NCBI GenBank assembly: GCA_029268615.1
Contig: JAQWNM010000001.1
Location: 1-64,000, forward strand
DNA from: SAR86 cluster bacterium
GTDB lineage: Bacteria > Pseudomonadota > Gammaproteobacteria > Magnimaribacterales > Magnimaribacteraceae
Reading direction: 5' to 3'
DNA length: 64,000 nucleotides
Below are positions 27,773 through 36,409 of the stretch, piece after piece; position 1 is the first letter of the stretch, and each line of letters opens with the position of its first letter. The position numbers were made by a program, and so were the translations under genes. A model generated the notes under the pieces. That model was not told where the DNA came from and ran no database searches. It saw nothing but the letters and a program-made list of their open reading frames with translations.

Positions 27773-28336
27773 TTAAGCTGAATAATGAGCATCTCCAATA
27801 ATGAGATCAACCAAAGAAAGAAGCCACATTTGATGGATATTCTCAACATAATTATAAGCTGTGCTATCTACCCAAATATTTATATCTCCAGACTTTCTCA
27901 AAGGGTTATCTGATAAAAAACCTGAAAAAGTAGCTACGCCAGAAAAATTTTGTGACTTAGCAGTTTCAGCGGCATTCAACATATTCACAGAATTACCACT
28001 TGAAGAAATTAGGATGAGTAAATCTCCAGGATCTCCGTAAAACTCTATAGCCTTTGCAATCCAATTCTCAAAGCCATAGTCATTTGCAAAGCAAGTAATT
28101 AAATCTGCTTCGTTAAAATTTGAGCATCTCACGCCAGCATTCTTTGTTAGATCGACACTAAAATGACTAGCCATTGCAGCACTGCCTCCATTGCCAAAAA
28201 TTAATGTTTTACATCCTTTATTTTGAGTTTCTATGATTTTCTCTTTCAACAACAGTAAATTATTCATCATATCTTCATTCGGCTCTACTAGTTGAGAAAA
28301 ACCTTTGAAATAGTCTTTTAAAAAGTCCTTATCCAT
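27773..28336 (-). CDS. SIS-domain isomerase, GmhA-like
   Basis: 187 residues forming one SIS domain. The FGNGGSAAMASHFSVDL loop (about 47-63) and LISSSGNSVNML (about 109-120) are the phosphosugar-binding elements of GmhA-type sedoheptulose-7-phosphate isomerases, and IHQMWLLSLVDLI is the usual C-terminal helix. It could form D-glycero-D-manno-heptose 7-phosphate or isomerise another ketose phosphate. The transketolase pair at 34636-36406 would provide sedoheptulose 7-phosphate, which makes the heptose reading attractive. Confidence 0.85.
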   Translation of the reverse strand: MDKDFLKDYFKGFSQLVEPNEDMMNNLLLLKEKIIETQNKGCKTLIFGNGGSAAMASHFSVDLTKNAGVRCSNFNEADLITCFANDYGFENWIAKAIEFYGDPGDLLILISSSGNSVNMLNAAETAKSQNFSGVATFSGFLSDNPLRKSGDINIWVDSTAYNYVENIHQMWLLSLVDLIIGDAHYSA

Positions 28337-28437
28337 AAATGTTATAGTGTTTTTTTATAATTTTTAATCCTTAATAAGATAAGTTTACTTTGTATTTAAT
28401 CTTGCTTGGTAATTTTTAATTAAAAAGTACTAATTTT
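28337..28437. other. AT-rich gap with a 14-bp palindrome
   Basis: The largest gap in the polysaccharide block (101 bases). It contains TTTTTAATTAAAAA at 28413-28426, a perfect palindrome, and otherwise only AT-rich sequence. An internal promoter for the genes to the left is possible but I see no convincing hexamers. Confidence 0.35.
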
Positions 28438-30201
28438 TTATAGCCCTTGTAATGCTGAAGATTCCTTAAATAAACCTTTATCTTTTGCAATTAATTCATC
28501 AAAAGATCCCCTTTCTCTTATTCTACCTTTTTCCATGTAATATATTGTATTTGCTTTTTTAATAGTGGAAAGACGATGAGCTACTGAAATTATAGTTGTT
28601 TTTCCTGATAAATATTCAATAGAATTTTGAATCATCTTTTCAGAATGACTATCTAAAGAACTAGTTGCTTCATCTAAGATTAAGATCTGTGGTTTTTTAA
28701 CTAAGGCTCTTGCAAGACACAATCGTTGAGCCTGTCCTCCTGATATATTGACACCTCTTTCACCTAAAATGGTATCAAATCCATCTTCAAGACCTGATAT
28801 AAACTCTGATGCATTAGCTAAGTCGCAGGCATTTTTGATGTCTTCATCGGTGAGATTTTCTTTAGCCCATTTTAAGTTATCTCTTAATGATAAATTAAAT
28901 AAAAAGGGTTCTTGAGGTATATAACCTATTAAACTTCTCCAATCATGCAAATTTAAATCTTTTAACTCTTGACCATCTATTATTATTTTGCCTGATTCGG
29001 CATTCTGAAAACCCATAAGTAAATCTACCAAAGTAGATTTACCAGAACCAGAGGGGCCAACAATAGCTATCATCTCTCCTTTTGAGATATTCATTGATAA
29101 TTTATCTATGGTCAACTCTTTATCTGAATAACTAAAAGTTAAATCTTCAATGGTTATTTTTGATTTAAAGTCAAAAAACTTATTCTGTCCAGAATACTCC
29201 TTCTTTTCTAGAGCTTCATTTTTTAATGCCTCTATCTGTTCAAAAGAAGGAAGACACGCAGAAAACTCATTTCTTTTAGCTATAACTAACTGTCCTTGCC
29301 AGACTATTCTATTTACTGCATATAAAAACCCAAACAAAGCTCCTAAAGATAAACCAAAATAATTAATTCCTAAAGTAACTGATCCAATGACAGCAATAAT
29401 AGTTAAAGGTTCTGAAATAAGGCCTATAAGGACCCTAACCATCACATATTTTACTCCTGTATCAACTATTACTTCAGTGGTGGGTCTTAGTTTTTCTATA
29501 GATTTTTGTCTATTACTAAAACCAACAATAATTTTTAGTGCATTTAATGTGTCATAGACAATTGATTGGAAATGGTTGTACGCCTTTGTATGTCTTTGTC
29601 TTATTTTATAGACATATTTATCCAGATAAAGAACGGGAGAGGAAATGACCAATAAAGCTAGTAAAACTATGACTGTCAATTTCCATGAAATGATTAATGC
29701 TAGAGCTACATAAAAAATTAACCCTATAGATGATGCTGCCATCACGGCTAAAGCTTCATAAGCAATAATAGCCTTTTGAGTTTCTCCTACTACAGTATTT
29801 GCTAAAGTCCCATATTCTTTAGTGCCAAAGAAGCTCCAAGAAGCCTCAAGAAAAGCACTATATTCATTCTGTATCATCTCTTTCATTTTGCCTTGAAGGA
29901 AATTAGCAGTTACGTACTCTTGGTATAAAAGAATGGAACTTTTCACCAATACTATAACTAAATACACCAATCCTAAAGTGGCAACATTAATAGGTAAATT
30001 AATGCCGGATATAAAATTGGAAATAAATAAAGTTATTGGAGTAGCATCATCTAAATTCTCATTTAAAACAAAATCTACAATGGGCATAATCCCAACAACA
30101 GAAGTTGCCTGTAATAAGCCAACTAAAATCATCAAAAAGATGATATACAAAAATAAGGATCCATTATTTTTGTATAAATTGTAAATAATACTTTTTAACA
30201 T
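28438..30201 (-). CDS. MsbA-like ABC exporter (fused membrane and ATPase domains)
   Basis: 587 residues, a half-transporter that would dimerise. Six membrane helices occupy about 1-325. The ATPase domain has Walker A GPSGSGKSTLVD, Q-loop IPQEPFLF, signature NISGGQAQRLCLARAL, Walker B ILILDEATSSLD and the H-loop VAHRLST. Similar exporters flip lipid-linked glycans (PglK type) or lipid A. Wzx is also present, so two flippases would exist in one locus; this one may act on a different lipid-linked glycan or a modified lipid. Confidence 0.93.
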   Translation of the reverse strand: MLKSIIYNLYKNNGSLFLYIIFLMILVGLLQATSVVGIMPIVDFVLNENLDDATPITLFISNFISGINLPINVATLGLVYLVIVLVKSSILLYQEYVTANFLQGKMKEMIQNEYSAFLEASWSFFGTKEYGTLANTVVGETQKAIIAYEALAVMAASSIGLIFYVALALIISWKLTVIVLLALLVISSPVLYLDKYVYKIRQRHTKAYNHFQSIVYDTLNALKIIVGFSNRQKSIEKLRPTTEVIVDTGVKYVMVRVLIGLISEPLTIIAVIGSVTLGINYFGLSLGALFGFLYAVNRIVWQGQLVIAKRNEFSACLPSFEQIEALKNEALEKKEYSGQNKFFDFKSKITIEDLTFSYSDKELTIDKLSMNISKGEMIAIVGPSGSGKSTLVDLLMGFQNAESGKIIIDGQELKDLNLHDWRSLIGYIPQEPFLFNLSLRDNLKWAKENLTDEDIKNACDLANASEFISGLEDGFDTILGERGVNISGGQAQRLCLARALVKKPQILILDEATSSLDSHSEKMIQNSIEYLSGKTTIISVAHRLSTIKKANTIYYMEKGRIRERGSFDELIAKDKGLFKESSALQGL

Positions 30202-30226
30202 AATTGTATTTAAGAAAAGTTGGCCT

Positions 30227-31423
30227 TTAAGTTAAATAATCCTCATCCATCTTGCTTAGCCAATCAGCGCCTACCCTTGATTTAGGATGAATCCAGTTAT
30301 GCTTTGTATCTTTTAATACAGATACAGATTTCGTTTCCTCTGTCCTCATAATTTCCCAAAACTTAGTTCTATCATTTTCAGTCAAAACTTTTTCATTAGG
30401 CCTTCCTTTAATTGCATTCCAACTTTCCTTTACAGAAGCTAAGATCTCATTAGCAGACAAGCTAACTACTTCTATTCCATGATCTTTATATAATTGAGAC
30501 TGTAAATGATTGTTATTTATGCTTTCCCTAAGAGTCAATTTCTTTCTAGAAGATTTCCAAATTAAGTTTTTTGGTACATTAATTGCATCACTCCAAGAAA
30601 TAGCATCTACCACTGGTAAATAATTTAAAATAAGTAGAGGTCTTCTGAAGGTATCGCTTACGTAATCTACTCCTGCAAGTGATGAGATGCATAAATCACA
30701 AGTTCCAAAAAGCCATATATCAAGAAAGTCACTTTTATCTTCTAAAAAAGCATAGTCTATAAATTTATTATTTTTTATTAAAAGAGGTTCTTTCATTTTT
30801 TTCCCCATTCTAAGAACCCAAACTCCTTGAGAGGTTAACCATTCAACAGCTAATCTATAATCTTCAATATTAGAATCTCTATAACCATGATATTGCCAAT
30901 CCACATTCTCATGAGATTCTAAACTGTCTAAATATGCTGAATCTCGAACTAAAAGACAAACATATGGTGAAACTCCATCCCATCCTTTACTTTTCAGCCA
31001 TGCCTCACCTTTCTGATTATCTTGCTCATCTAAAGTGAATTTAAATTTACTGTTTTCTAAATTCCCATGTTTATCTCTTGACCAAAGACTATTCTCTTTA
31101 ATATGAGATAAACCGCCTGGAATTTTAGTATTCCAATAATATATATATCTTGCAAACGAAGCACTCTTTAAGAACCTACTTATGTAAATTGACCAGAAAG
31201 AATTAATACTTGGTTCCTGCCATGAAGTCAAAAATACTCTCTTTGGATCATTATTCTTTTTATGAAGAACTTGCTGAACAGTGTCTGCAACAAAATGACC
31301 AATTCTGTCTGAGTTTATTGAAAGCATCTCAATCTTATAAAATGGGGCTAAGATTCTAATGGCTAAAACAATTGGTATAGCCCAAAATGAATTTATAAGT
31401 TTATAAATTTTATACTTATTCAA
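30227..31423 (-). CDS. TIGR04372-like putative glycosyltransferase
   Basis: 398 residues. The block YHGYRDSNIEDYRLAVEWL, followed by GVWVLRMGKKMKEPL and then FLDIWLFGTCDLCISSLAGVD, matches the TIGR04372 glycosyltransferase family of polysaccharide loci as I know it; biochemical data are scarce. The start is TTG, overlapping the stop of the upstream gene (31420-31423, TTGA), so it relies on coupled translation. An N-terminal hydrophobic helix (about 13-27) suggests membrane association. Confidence 0.75.
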   Translation of the reverse strand: MNKYKIYKLINSFWAIPIVLAIRILAPFYKIEMLSINSDRIGHFVADTVQQVLHKKNNDPKRVFLTSWQEPSINSFWSIYISRFLKSASFARYIYYWNTKIPGGLSHIKENSLWSRDKHGNLENSKFKFTLDEQDNQKGEAWLKSKGWDGVSPYVCLLVRDSAYLDSLESHENVDWQYHGYRDSNIEDYRLAVEWLTSQGVWVLRMGKKMKEPLLIKNNKFIDYAFLEDKSDFLDIWLFGTCDLCISSLAGVDYVSDTFRRPLLILNYLPVVDAISWSDAINVPKNLIWKSSRKKLTLRESINNNHLQSQLYKDHGIEVVSLSANEILASVKESWNAIKGRPNEKVLTENDRTKFWEIMRTEETKSVSVLKDTKHNWIHPKSRVGADWLSKMDEDYLT

Positions 31424-32199
31424 TTATCAATAGATAAGCTTGTATACAAAGGAACATGAAAACTTATATTATTTTTATTATGTTGATCTTCTTCAACTAA
31501 CTGGATGGGATATCCATGCTCCAAAGCTAAGTTTTGAGCAAATTTAAAATAAGAAATATCATTTTTACCTGAGCAATGATGAATACCTTCAACTTTATTT
31601 TTTAATAAATTATCTATCTTACTTATAGCCTCATGAAGAGATAGTGGAGATAAAGACATGTCAATAAAAGCTTTTATTTTTTGATTATTTTTCAATTGAG
31701 TTAACCAATCTGCAAATAAGCCATCATCATAATTTATAACTTTTGTTATTCTTAGAATTGAAATATTCTCAAGTCGGGTTAGTAAATCTTCAAGTTCTGC
31801 TTTTTGCTTTCCATATTGATTTATGGGAGTTTTTTTATCTGTAGTTTTACTGAGAGGTTTATTTCCAGAAAAAACTTGGTTGGACGAGATAAAAAGTACA
31901 AATACTCCAATAGAAGTAAGGTGTTTTGCTATCCTGAATAAAGCCTCTACATTAATTTTTCTTGTTGATAAAGGGTCATTCTCACAAGCTTGAAGAGAAG
32001 TATTTCCAGCTAATAAAACTGCAGAGCTATAATCAGAATTAAAATCTAATCCTTCTAAGTTGGCTAAATCAAGAAAAGGTTTCTTAGCTTGAACTGAAGA
32101 CTGTTGTCGGGTGGAAGCATGATATGCAATTTTGTTTTTATCCCATAAATAAGATAAATTTTTTCCAAGAAAACTATCTCCCCCTATAATTAGTTTCAT
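31420..32199 (-). CDS. RmlD-like sugar-nucleotide reductase (SDR)
   Basis: 259 residues. It starts with KLIIGGDSFLGKNL, a variant of the SDR nucleotide loop (GGDSFLG), and has VLFISSNQVFSGNKP followed by NQYGKQKAELE, giving the serine and YxxxK catalytic residues. RmlD proteins reduce 4-keto sugars such as dTDP-4-keto-rhamnose; here no rmlA/B/C genes are present, so the substrate must differ. The HHCSGKND element near the C-terminus is typical of the RmlD fold. Confidence 0.8.
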   Translation of the reverse strand: MKLIIGGDSFLGKNLSYLWDKNKIAYHASTRQQSSVQAKKPFLDLANLEGLDFNSDYSSAVLLAGNTSLQACENDPLSTRKINVEALFRIAKHLTSIGVFVLFISSNQVFSGNKPLSKTTDKKTPINQYGKQKAELEDLLTRLENISILRITKVINYDDGLFADWLTQLKNNQKIKAFIDMSLSPLSLHEAISKIDNLLKNKVEGIHHCSGKNDISYFKFAQNLALEHGYPIQLVEEDQHNKNNISFHVPLYTSLSIDN

Positions 32200-32211
32200 C
32201 CTAAAAGATTT

Positions 32212-32889
32212 TTAAACTTTTTTAATTCCTGAACCAATCGCAATTATATAATGTGCCATCTTTTCAAATCCTGTGTGGACTAATTCATCATTCATTGAAA
32301 ATAGAAACACATTCTCAAAGTACCTGCTCATAAATTCTTTAAGACCTCTTCCTGATTTACAATTTATGTGTCCTTCTTTACTAGCTGGTGATGCGTAATC
32401 CTGGGATTCAATACTTGGCATGCCAATTATAAGAACTGAATTATCATAGAGTGATGAAATTATATTTTTCATATAAATATTTTCTTGGGAAGGCGGTATA
32501 TGTTCAAGAACATCTAAAGAATAAATAGCTTCATATTTCTTCTCTAACGGTCCTTCGAGAATATTATGCGTTTTAGATTCTATTGGCCAATCTTCTGAAT
32601 TTATTTCTTTAAATTTTTCAATAAAATATGGATCATAATCAGTGATTAAGAGACTTTGAACTGTTTGCTTAACTATTCTAGAACAGAAACCATCTCCACA
32701 ACCTATTTCAGCCACAGTTTTTTTGCCTTCTAACATCTTAGAAACAAACTTATACCTAGCAAGAGTAAAAGATAGCCTTTTAGGATCTTGATGCCATACA
32801 TTGCTATTCATTAAGCCTAACTTTTGAAGACCTTTATTATTTTCTTGCTCTATTAATTCTTGATTTACTGGATCTTTAGTTTTTGTCAT
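32212..32889 (-). CDS. class I SAM-dependent methyltransferase
   Basis: 225 residues. The SAM-binding motif I is VAEIGCGDGFCSRI (about 57-70), with motif II LITDYDPYF and a post-motif YSLDVLEHIPPSQ. It probably O- or N-methylates a sugar of the repeat unit or an intermediate. The second methyltransferase at 33960 is of another subfamily, so two modifications are possible. Gaps of 12 and 17 bases to the neighbours place it in the operon. Confidence 0.87.
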   Translation of the reverse strand: MTKTKDPVNQELIEQENNKGLQKLGLMNSNVWHQDPKRLSFTLARYKFVSKMLEGKKTVAEIGCGDGFCSRIVKQTVQSLLITDYDPYFIEKFKEINSEDWPIESKTHNILEGPLEKKYEAIYSLDVLEHIPPSQENIYMKNIISSLYDNSVLIIGMPSIESQDYASPASKEGHINCKSGRGLKEFMSRYFENVFLFSMNDELVHTGFEKMAHYIIAIGSGIKKV

Positions 32890-32906
32890 TTTATTTTTAT
32901 AATTAA

Positions 32907-33944
32907 TTATTTATTCTGCATATTAATTAAAATCCTTCCAGCACTTCCGCTCCTAAATAATTCAAGAGCATCATTAATCTCATCTAGACGAAACTCATGG
33001 GTAATTAAGCCATCTAAAGTCATTTTATTCGATTGCATAAGATTGATGTATCTTGGTATATCTACATCTGGAATACAACTTCCTCCTTCTGATCCTTTAA
33101 GAATTTTCTTAAAATGAAGTGGTAAAGAATATATTGAGATGTTATCTCCTTTTTTAGGAACACCTACAAGTATAGTCTTACCATTTCCATTTGTAATATC
33201 ATAGGCCTGTTCTATTACTCTAGAATTCCCAGTGGTCTCTATTACTACATCAGCACCCTTTTCACCTATTATTTTGATTATCTCTTTCTTTACCTTAACT
33301 GAATTACCTACAATACCGTGAGTAAGTCCATACCTCTTAGCCATTTCAATTTTATTCTCCTGTAAGTCAATTCCGATTATTGGGTTAGCAGAAACCATAG
33401 ATGCAGCCTGTATTATATTTAAACCTACTCCTCCTAATCCAAATACAACTAGAGATTGCCCTATCTTAAGTTCAGCGTCATTATTTACGACTCCAAAAGC
33501 TGTTGTAACAGCGCATCCAAAAAGAGGTGCTAGTCTCATATCAAATTCCTTAGGAATAGATGTTAATCTATTTTCTGAAATAATAGCCTCTTCATTAAAA
33601 GTAGTTACCCAGCCAGCATTCACCTCTTTACCTTTCCATTTATATTTAGGAGTAGCACTTTGAATTCCAGAACTAGGTCTCCAATGAAGAACAACATGAT
33701 CACCTGTTTTAACAGTTGTGACTCCTTCAGCAACCTCTAATACCTGACCGGATGCTTCATGACCTAATAAATGGGGAAGAAACTTATCAGGTCCCTTTAC
33801 AGCATCTATTTCATTTATTTGGGCACCACAAATTCCACTATAAAGAATCTTGACTTTAACTTGACCATATTCAAGACGATCTGGAAGATTTATGTCATCT
33901 ACCTGCAGTGGTTTTCCACTTTCAACTAATACTGCTGCTTTCAT
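32907..33944 (-). CDS. medium-chain dehydrogenase, zinc-type, without structural-zinc cysteines
   Basis: 345 residues of the alcohol dehydrogenase superfamily. Catalytic zinc ligands appear as Cys in SGICGAQ, His-Glu in LLGHEASG and Cys in LFGCAVTTAF; the coenzyme loop is GLGGVGLNIIQAAS. The usual four-cysteine structural-zinc lobe is replaced by a loop (LHWRPSSGIQSATPKYKWKG), with no cysteine. It likely oxidises or reduces a sugar or polyol linked to the locus; substrate unknown. Between the two methyltransferases and beside transketolase genes. Confidence 0.85.
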   Translation of the reverse strand: MKAAVLVESGKPLQVDDINLPDRLEYGQVKVKILYSGICGAQINEIDAVKGPDKFLPHLLGHEASGQVLEVAEGVTTVKTGDHVVLHWRPSSGIQSATPKYKWKGKEVNAGWVTTFNEEAIISENRLTSIPKEFDMRLAPLFGCAVTTAFGVVNNDAELKIGQSLVVFGLGGVGLNIIQAASMVSANPIIGIDLQENKIEMAKRYGLTHGIVGNSVKVKKEIIKIIGEKGADVVIETTGNSRVIEQAYDITNGNGKTILVGVPKKGDNISIYSLPLHFKKILKGSEGGSCIPDVDIPRYINLMQSNKMTLDGLITHEFRLDEINDALELFRSGSAGRILINMQNK

Positions 33945-33959
33945 CTTTTTATTTCTAAA

Positions 33960-34625
33960 TTATTCAAAGTAAATAAATTCATAGTCTCCTGTATAGCCAA
34001 AATTCTCATATAACCAAACCCATTCCTCTTCATCAAAGAAAGATTCACAAGTAAGTGCCCAACATTGGAGATTAAATTGCTCCAATTCGTTTCTATAACT
34101 TTCTAACATGACATATCCCTGCTTCCCAACCCTTTCAATCTCACCTAGAGCAGATTTTAGTTCAAATAATCTTAAATTATGCAAGCAACCTAATGAAATT
34201 ACTAAATCAAAGCTATGATCTTCAAAGGGAAATGGATCTTGAGCTTTATGTATAAATAAATTTTCTCTTATATCACCCATAGCTTCGGATAGACCATGTT
34301 CAGAAATATCAAAACCAACTATCTTAAGATCTGGCAGAATTAACTTCATTTCATGAAGTAAAAATGCTTTGCCACAACCTACATCTAAGATTTTAGAAGA
34401 GTTAGTTAATTTATATTCTTTAATAAGTGCTTCAGCTACTGGTTTCCATCTTCCAGGAAGGAATTTATAACCTCCATATCCAAACCTCCTATCTCCATCC
34501 CAATAATCAAACTCATACTCTTTTGCTTTTAACATACAAACAACTTTTTCATCCACCATTCTATCGATATATTTTCTAGGTGTAGACTGATGAAGGGATG
34601 TAACATAATTAACTAATTTACCCAT
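33960..34625 (-). CDS. class I SAM-dependent methyltransferase, second type
   Basis: 221 residues. The SAM motif is SKILDVGCGKAFLLHEM (about 78-94), then KIVGFDISEHGL and the FDLVISLGCLHNL post-motif. An N-terminal extension of about 70 residues, with YWDGDRRFGYGGYKFLPGRW, marks a polysaccharide-associated subfamily I have seen described only generically. It is 10 bases after the transketolase C-terminal subunit gene, which may hint at a methylated heptose or other C-methyl sugar. Confidence 0.85.
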   Translation of the reverse strand: MGKLVNYVTSLHQSTPRKYIDRMVDEKVVCMLKAKEYEFDYWDGDRRFGYGGYKFLPGRWKPVAEALIKEYKLTNSSKILDVGCGKAFLLHEMKLILPDLKIVGFDISEHGLSEAMGDIRENLFIHKAQDPFPFEDHSFDLVISLGCLHNLRLFELKSALGEIERVGKQGYVMLESYRNELEQFNLQCWALTCESFFDEEEWVWLYENFGYTGDYEFIYFE

Positions 34626-34635
34626 AATTTTTTTC

Positions 34636-35565
34636 CTAATGGTTTTTTAATAATTCTAAAGTTTCAGAAACAACATGTGGAGCTGAAATACCATTTCTTG
34701 CCATCATATCCTTTTGATTTCCATAGCCAGAAGGAAATACATCAGGTATACCAATTCTTTTAAAAGATTTTTTTTCATTAAAATTCTCTTCAATAAGAAT
34801 TTCAGCGCAAGCACTCCCTAGACCACCAATTATATTATGCTCTTCTAAAGAAATAATAGCAGGCACTTTTTCTGCCATATTTATCAGCATTTCTTTATCT
34901 AGTGGTTTAATTGTATGTAAATGCAATACTGACGCATCAATCTTCTTTTCTAAAAGAATTTCTGCTGCTTCTAATGCGATGCCTAAACATATACCTGTAG
35001 TTACTATTAAAATGTCTTTTCCTTCTTTCATAGGAATTCCTTTACCTATTGCAAAAGGAATATCATCTGTTGTGACTATAGGGTCATATCCTTTTCCAAG
35101 CCTTATGTATATAGGTCCTTCATGATCTAAAGTTTGCATCATAAAACGCCTCATCTCATCTGCGTCTGCTGGAGAAACAATAGTCATATTTGGTATAGTT
35201 CTCATAATAGCTATGTCATCTATTGCAAGATGAGTTGGGCCTAATGGAGCGTAAACTGTTCCTCCACCATTAGAAATTAACCTTACATTTGTATTATGTA
35301 GGCCTAGGTCTAATACATTCTGTTCAAAACATCTTCTTGTAAGAAATGTTGCTATAGTATTCACATAAGGTATGAAACCTTCTAAAGCAAGGCCTGCAGC
35401 CATTCCAACAATATGTTGCTCGGCAACTCCTTCCATAAAATACCTGTCTGGTAAATTAGTTTTGAAATCTTCTAATAATCCAGGACCCAAATCAGAACCA
35501 ATAAAAACTACCCTTTCATCTTTAAGAGCTAACTCATAAACGCAATTTAAACTTGTTGGTCTCAT
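34636..35565 (-). CDS. transketolase, C-terminal subunit
   Basis: 309 residues containing the pyrimidine-binding domain of ThDP enzymes and the C-terminal domain. GSDLGPGLLEDF, the catalytic glutamate region FMEGVAEQHIVGMAAGLA and VRLISNGGG are visible. Together with the gene four bases away it makes a split transketolase. Such split enzymes occur in polysaccharide and secondary pathways beside the full-length housekeeping tkt. It could supply sedoheptulose 7-phosphate or move two-carbon units onto a nucleotide sugar to make branched sugars. Confidence 0.93.
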   Translation of the reverse strand: MRPTSLNCVYELALKDERVVFIGSDLGPGLLEDFKTNLPDRYFMEGVAEQHIVGMAAGLALEGFIPYVNTIATFLTRRCFEQNVLDLGLHNTNVRLISNGGGTVYAPLGPTHLAIDDIAIMRTIPNMTIVSPADADEMRRFMMQTLDHEGPIYIRLGKGYDPIVTTDDIPFAIGKGIPMKEGKDILIVTTGICLGIALEAAEILLEKKIDASVLHLHTIKPLDKEMLINMAEKVPAIISLEEHNIIGGLGSACAEILIEENFNEKKSFKRIGIPDVFPSGYGNQKDMMARNGISAPHVVSETLELLKNH

Positions 35566-35569
35566 AATA

Positions 35570-36406
35570 TTAAGAATTTATAGTTAAACATTTTTTCATT
35601 TCTTCAATATCTTCATCTTTTAAAGAAGATTTGTGATGCCATTCAGGTTTATTTTCAGCAAAGGTAAAACCTTTTCCTTTTATGGTATGGCAAATTATGG
35701 CGCTGGGTTTTCCTTTAGAATTGGGTAAACTAGCCAAAGTGTCTTTTAAACTATCTACATTATGACCATCTACCTCCTTGACACCAAAGCCAAAAGAATC
35801 CCACTTATCTTTTAAGGGTTCTAAATCTGCAACCTCTTTAGTAAATCCATAAGATTGAATCTTATTGTAATCAATCATTACTATTAGATTTTCTAGAGTA
35901 TGGTTACCAGCACACATAGCAGCTTCCCATACGGAACCCTCATTTATTTCACCATCTCCAGTAACAACGACTGTTTTTGTATCTTTATTCTTAATTCTTT
36001 GGGCCATTGCAATCCCTACTCCTATAGATAAACCATGACCTAAAGCGCCTGTAGAGGCTTCAATACCAGGAACTTCACCCCTTTCTGGATGCCCTCCCAA
36101 GATACCATCATTATGACAAAATGAATCTAGAGTTACTGGATCTATAAAACCTTTATCTGCTAATAAAGCATAATGTGCAAGACAACCATGACCCTTGCTC
36201 AAAATAAATCGATCCCTTTCTTCCCATAAAGGTTTCTGTGAATCAAAATTTAGAAAATCGTCATATAAGACCCTTATAATTTCTATAAGAGATAATGACG
36301 ATCCTATATGACCTCTTCCACCACCAATGAGCCCTCTTAGAACCAAGCTCCTTAAATACATTGATCTTTCGTCTAATTCAGGGGTATTAAATATTGGATA
36401 ACTCAT
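35570..36406 (-). CDS. transketolase, N-terminal subunit
   Basis: 278 residues, the ThDP pyrophosphate-binding half. GHIGSSLSLIEIIRVLYDDF, RDRFILSKGHGCLAHYAL and the GDGEINEGSVWEAAMCAG motif (GDG followed by N at the usual distance) bind ThDP and magnesium. It works only with the C-terminal half encoded next. Three bases separate it from the HAD-kinase gene. Housekeeping transketolase is a single long chain, so this pair is a specialised copy. Confidence 0.93.
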   Translation of the reverse strand: MSYPIFNTPELDERSMYLRSLVLRGLIGGGRGHIGSSLSLIEIIRVLYDDFLNFDSQKPLWEERDRFILSKGHGCLAHYALLADKGFIDPVTLDSFCHNDGILGGHPERGEVPGIEASTGALGHGLSIGVGIAMAQRIKNKDTKTVVVTGDGEINEGSVWEAAMCAGNHTLENLIVMIDYNKIQSYGFTKEVADLEPLKDKWDSFGFGVKEVDGHNVDSLKDTLASLPNSKGKPSAIICHTIKGKGFTFAENKPEWHHKSSLKDEDIEEMKKCLTINS

Positions 36407-36409
36407 ACG

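Noticed and set aside
32875-32895. Same N-terminal MTKTKD start in the methyltransferase (32889) and the RfaH-like protein (45202)
   Set aside because: The similarity spans about 20 bases only and the following sequences are unrelated; likely coincidence.
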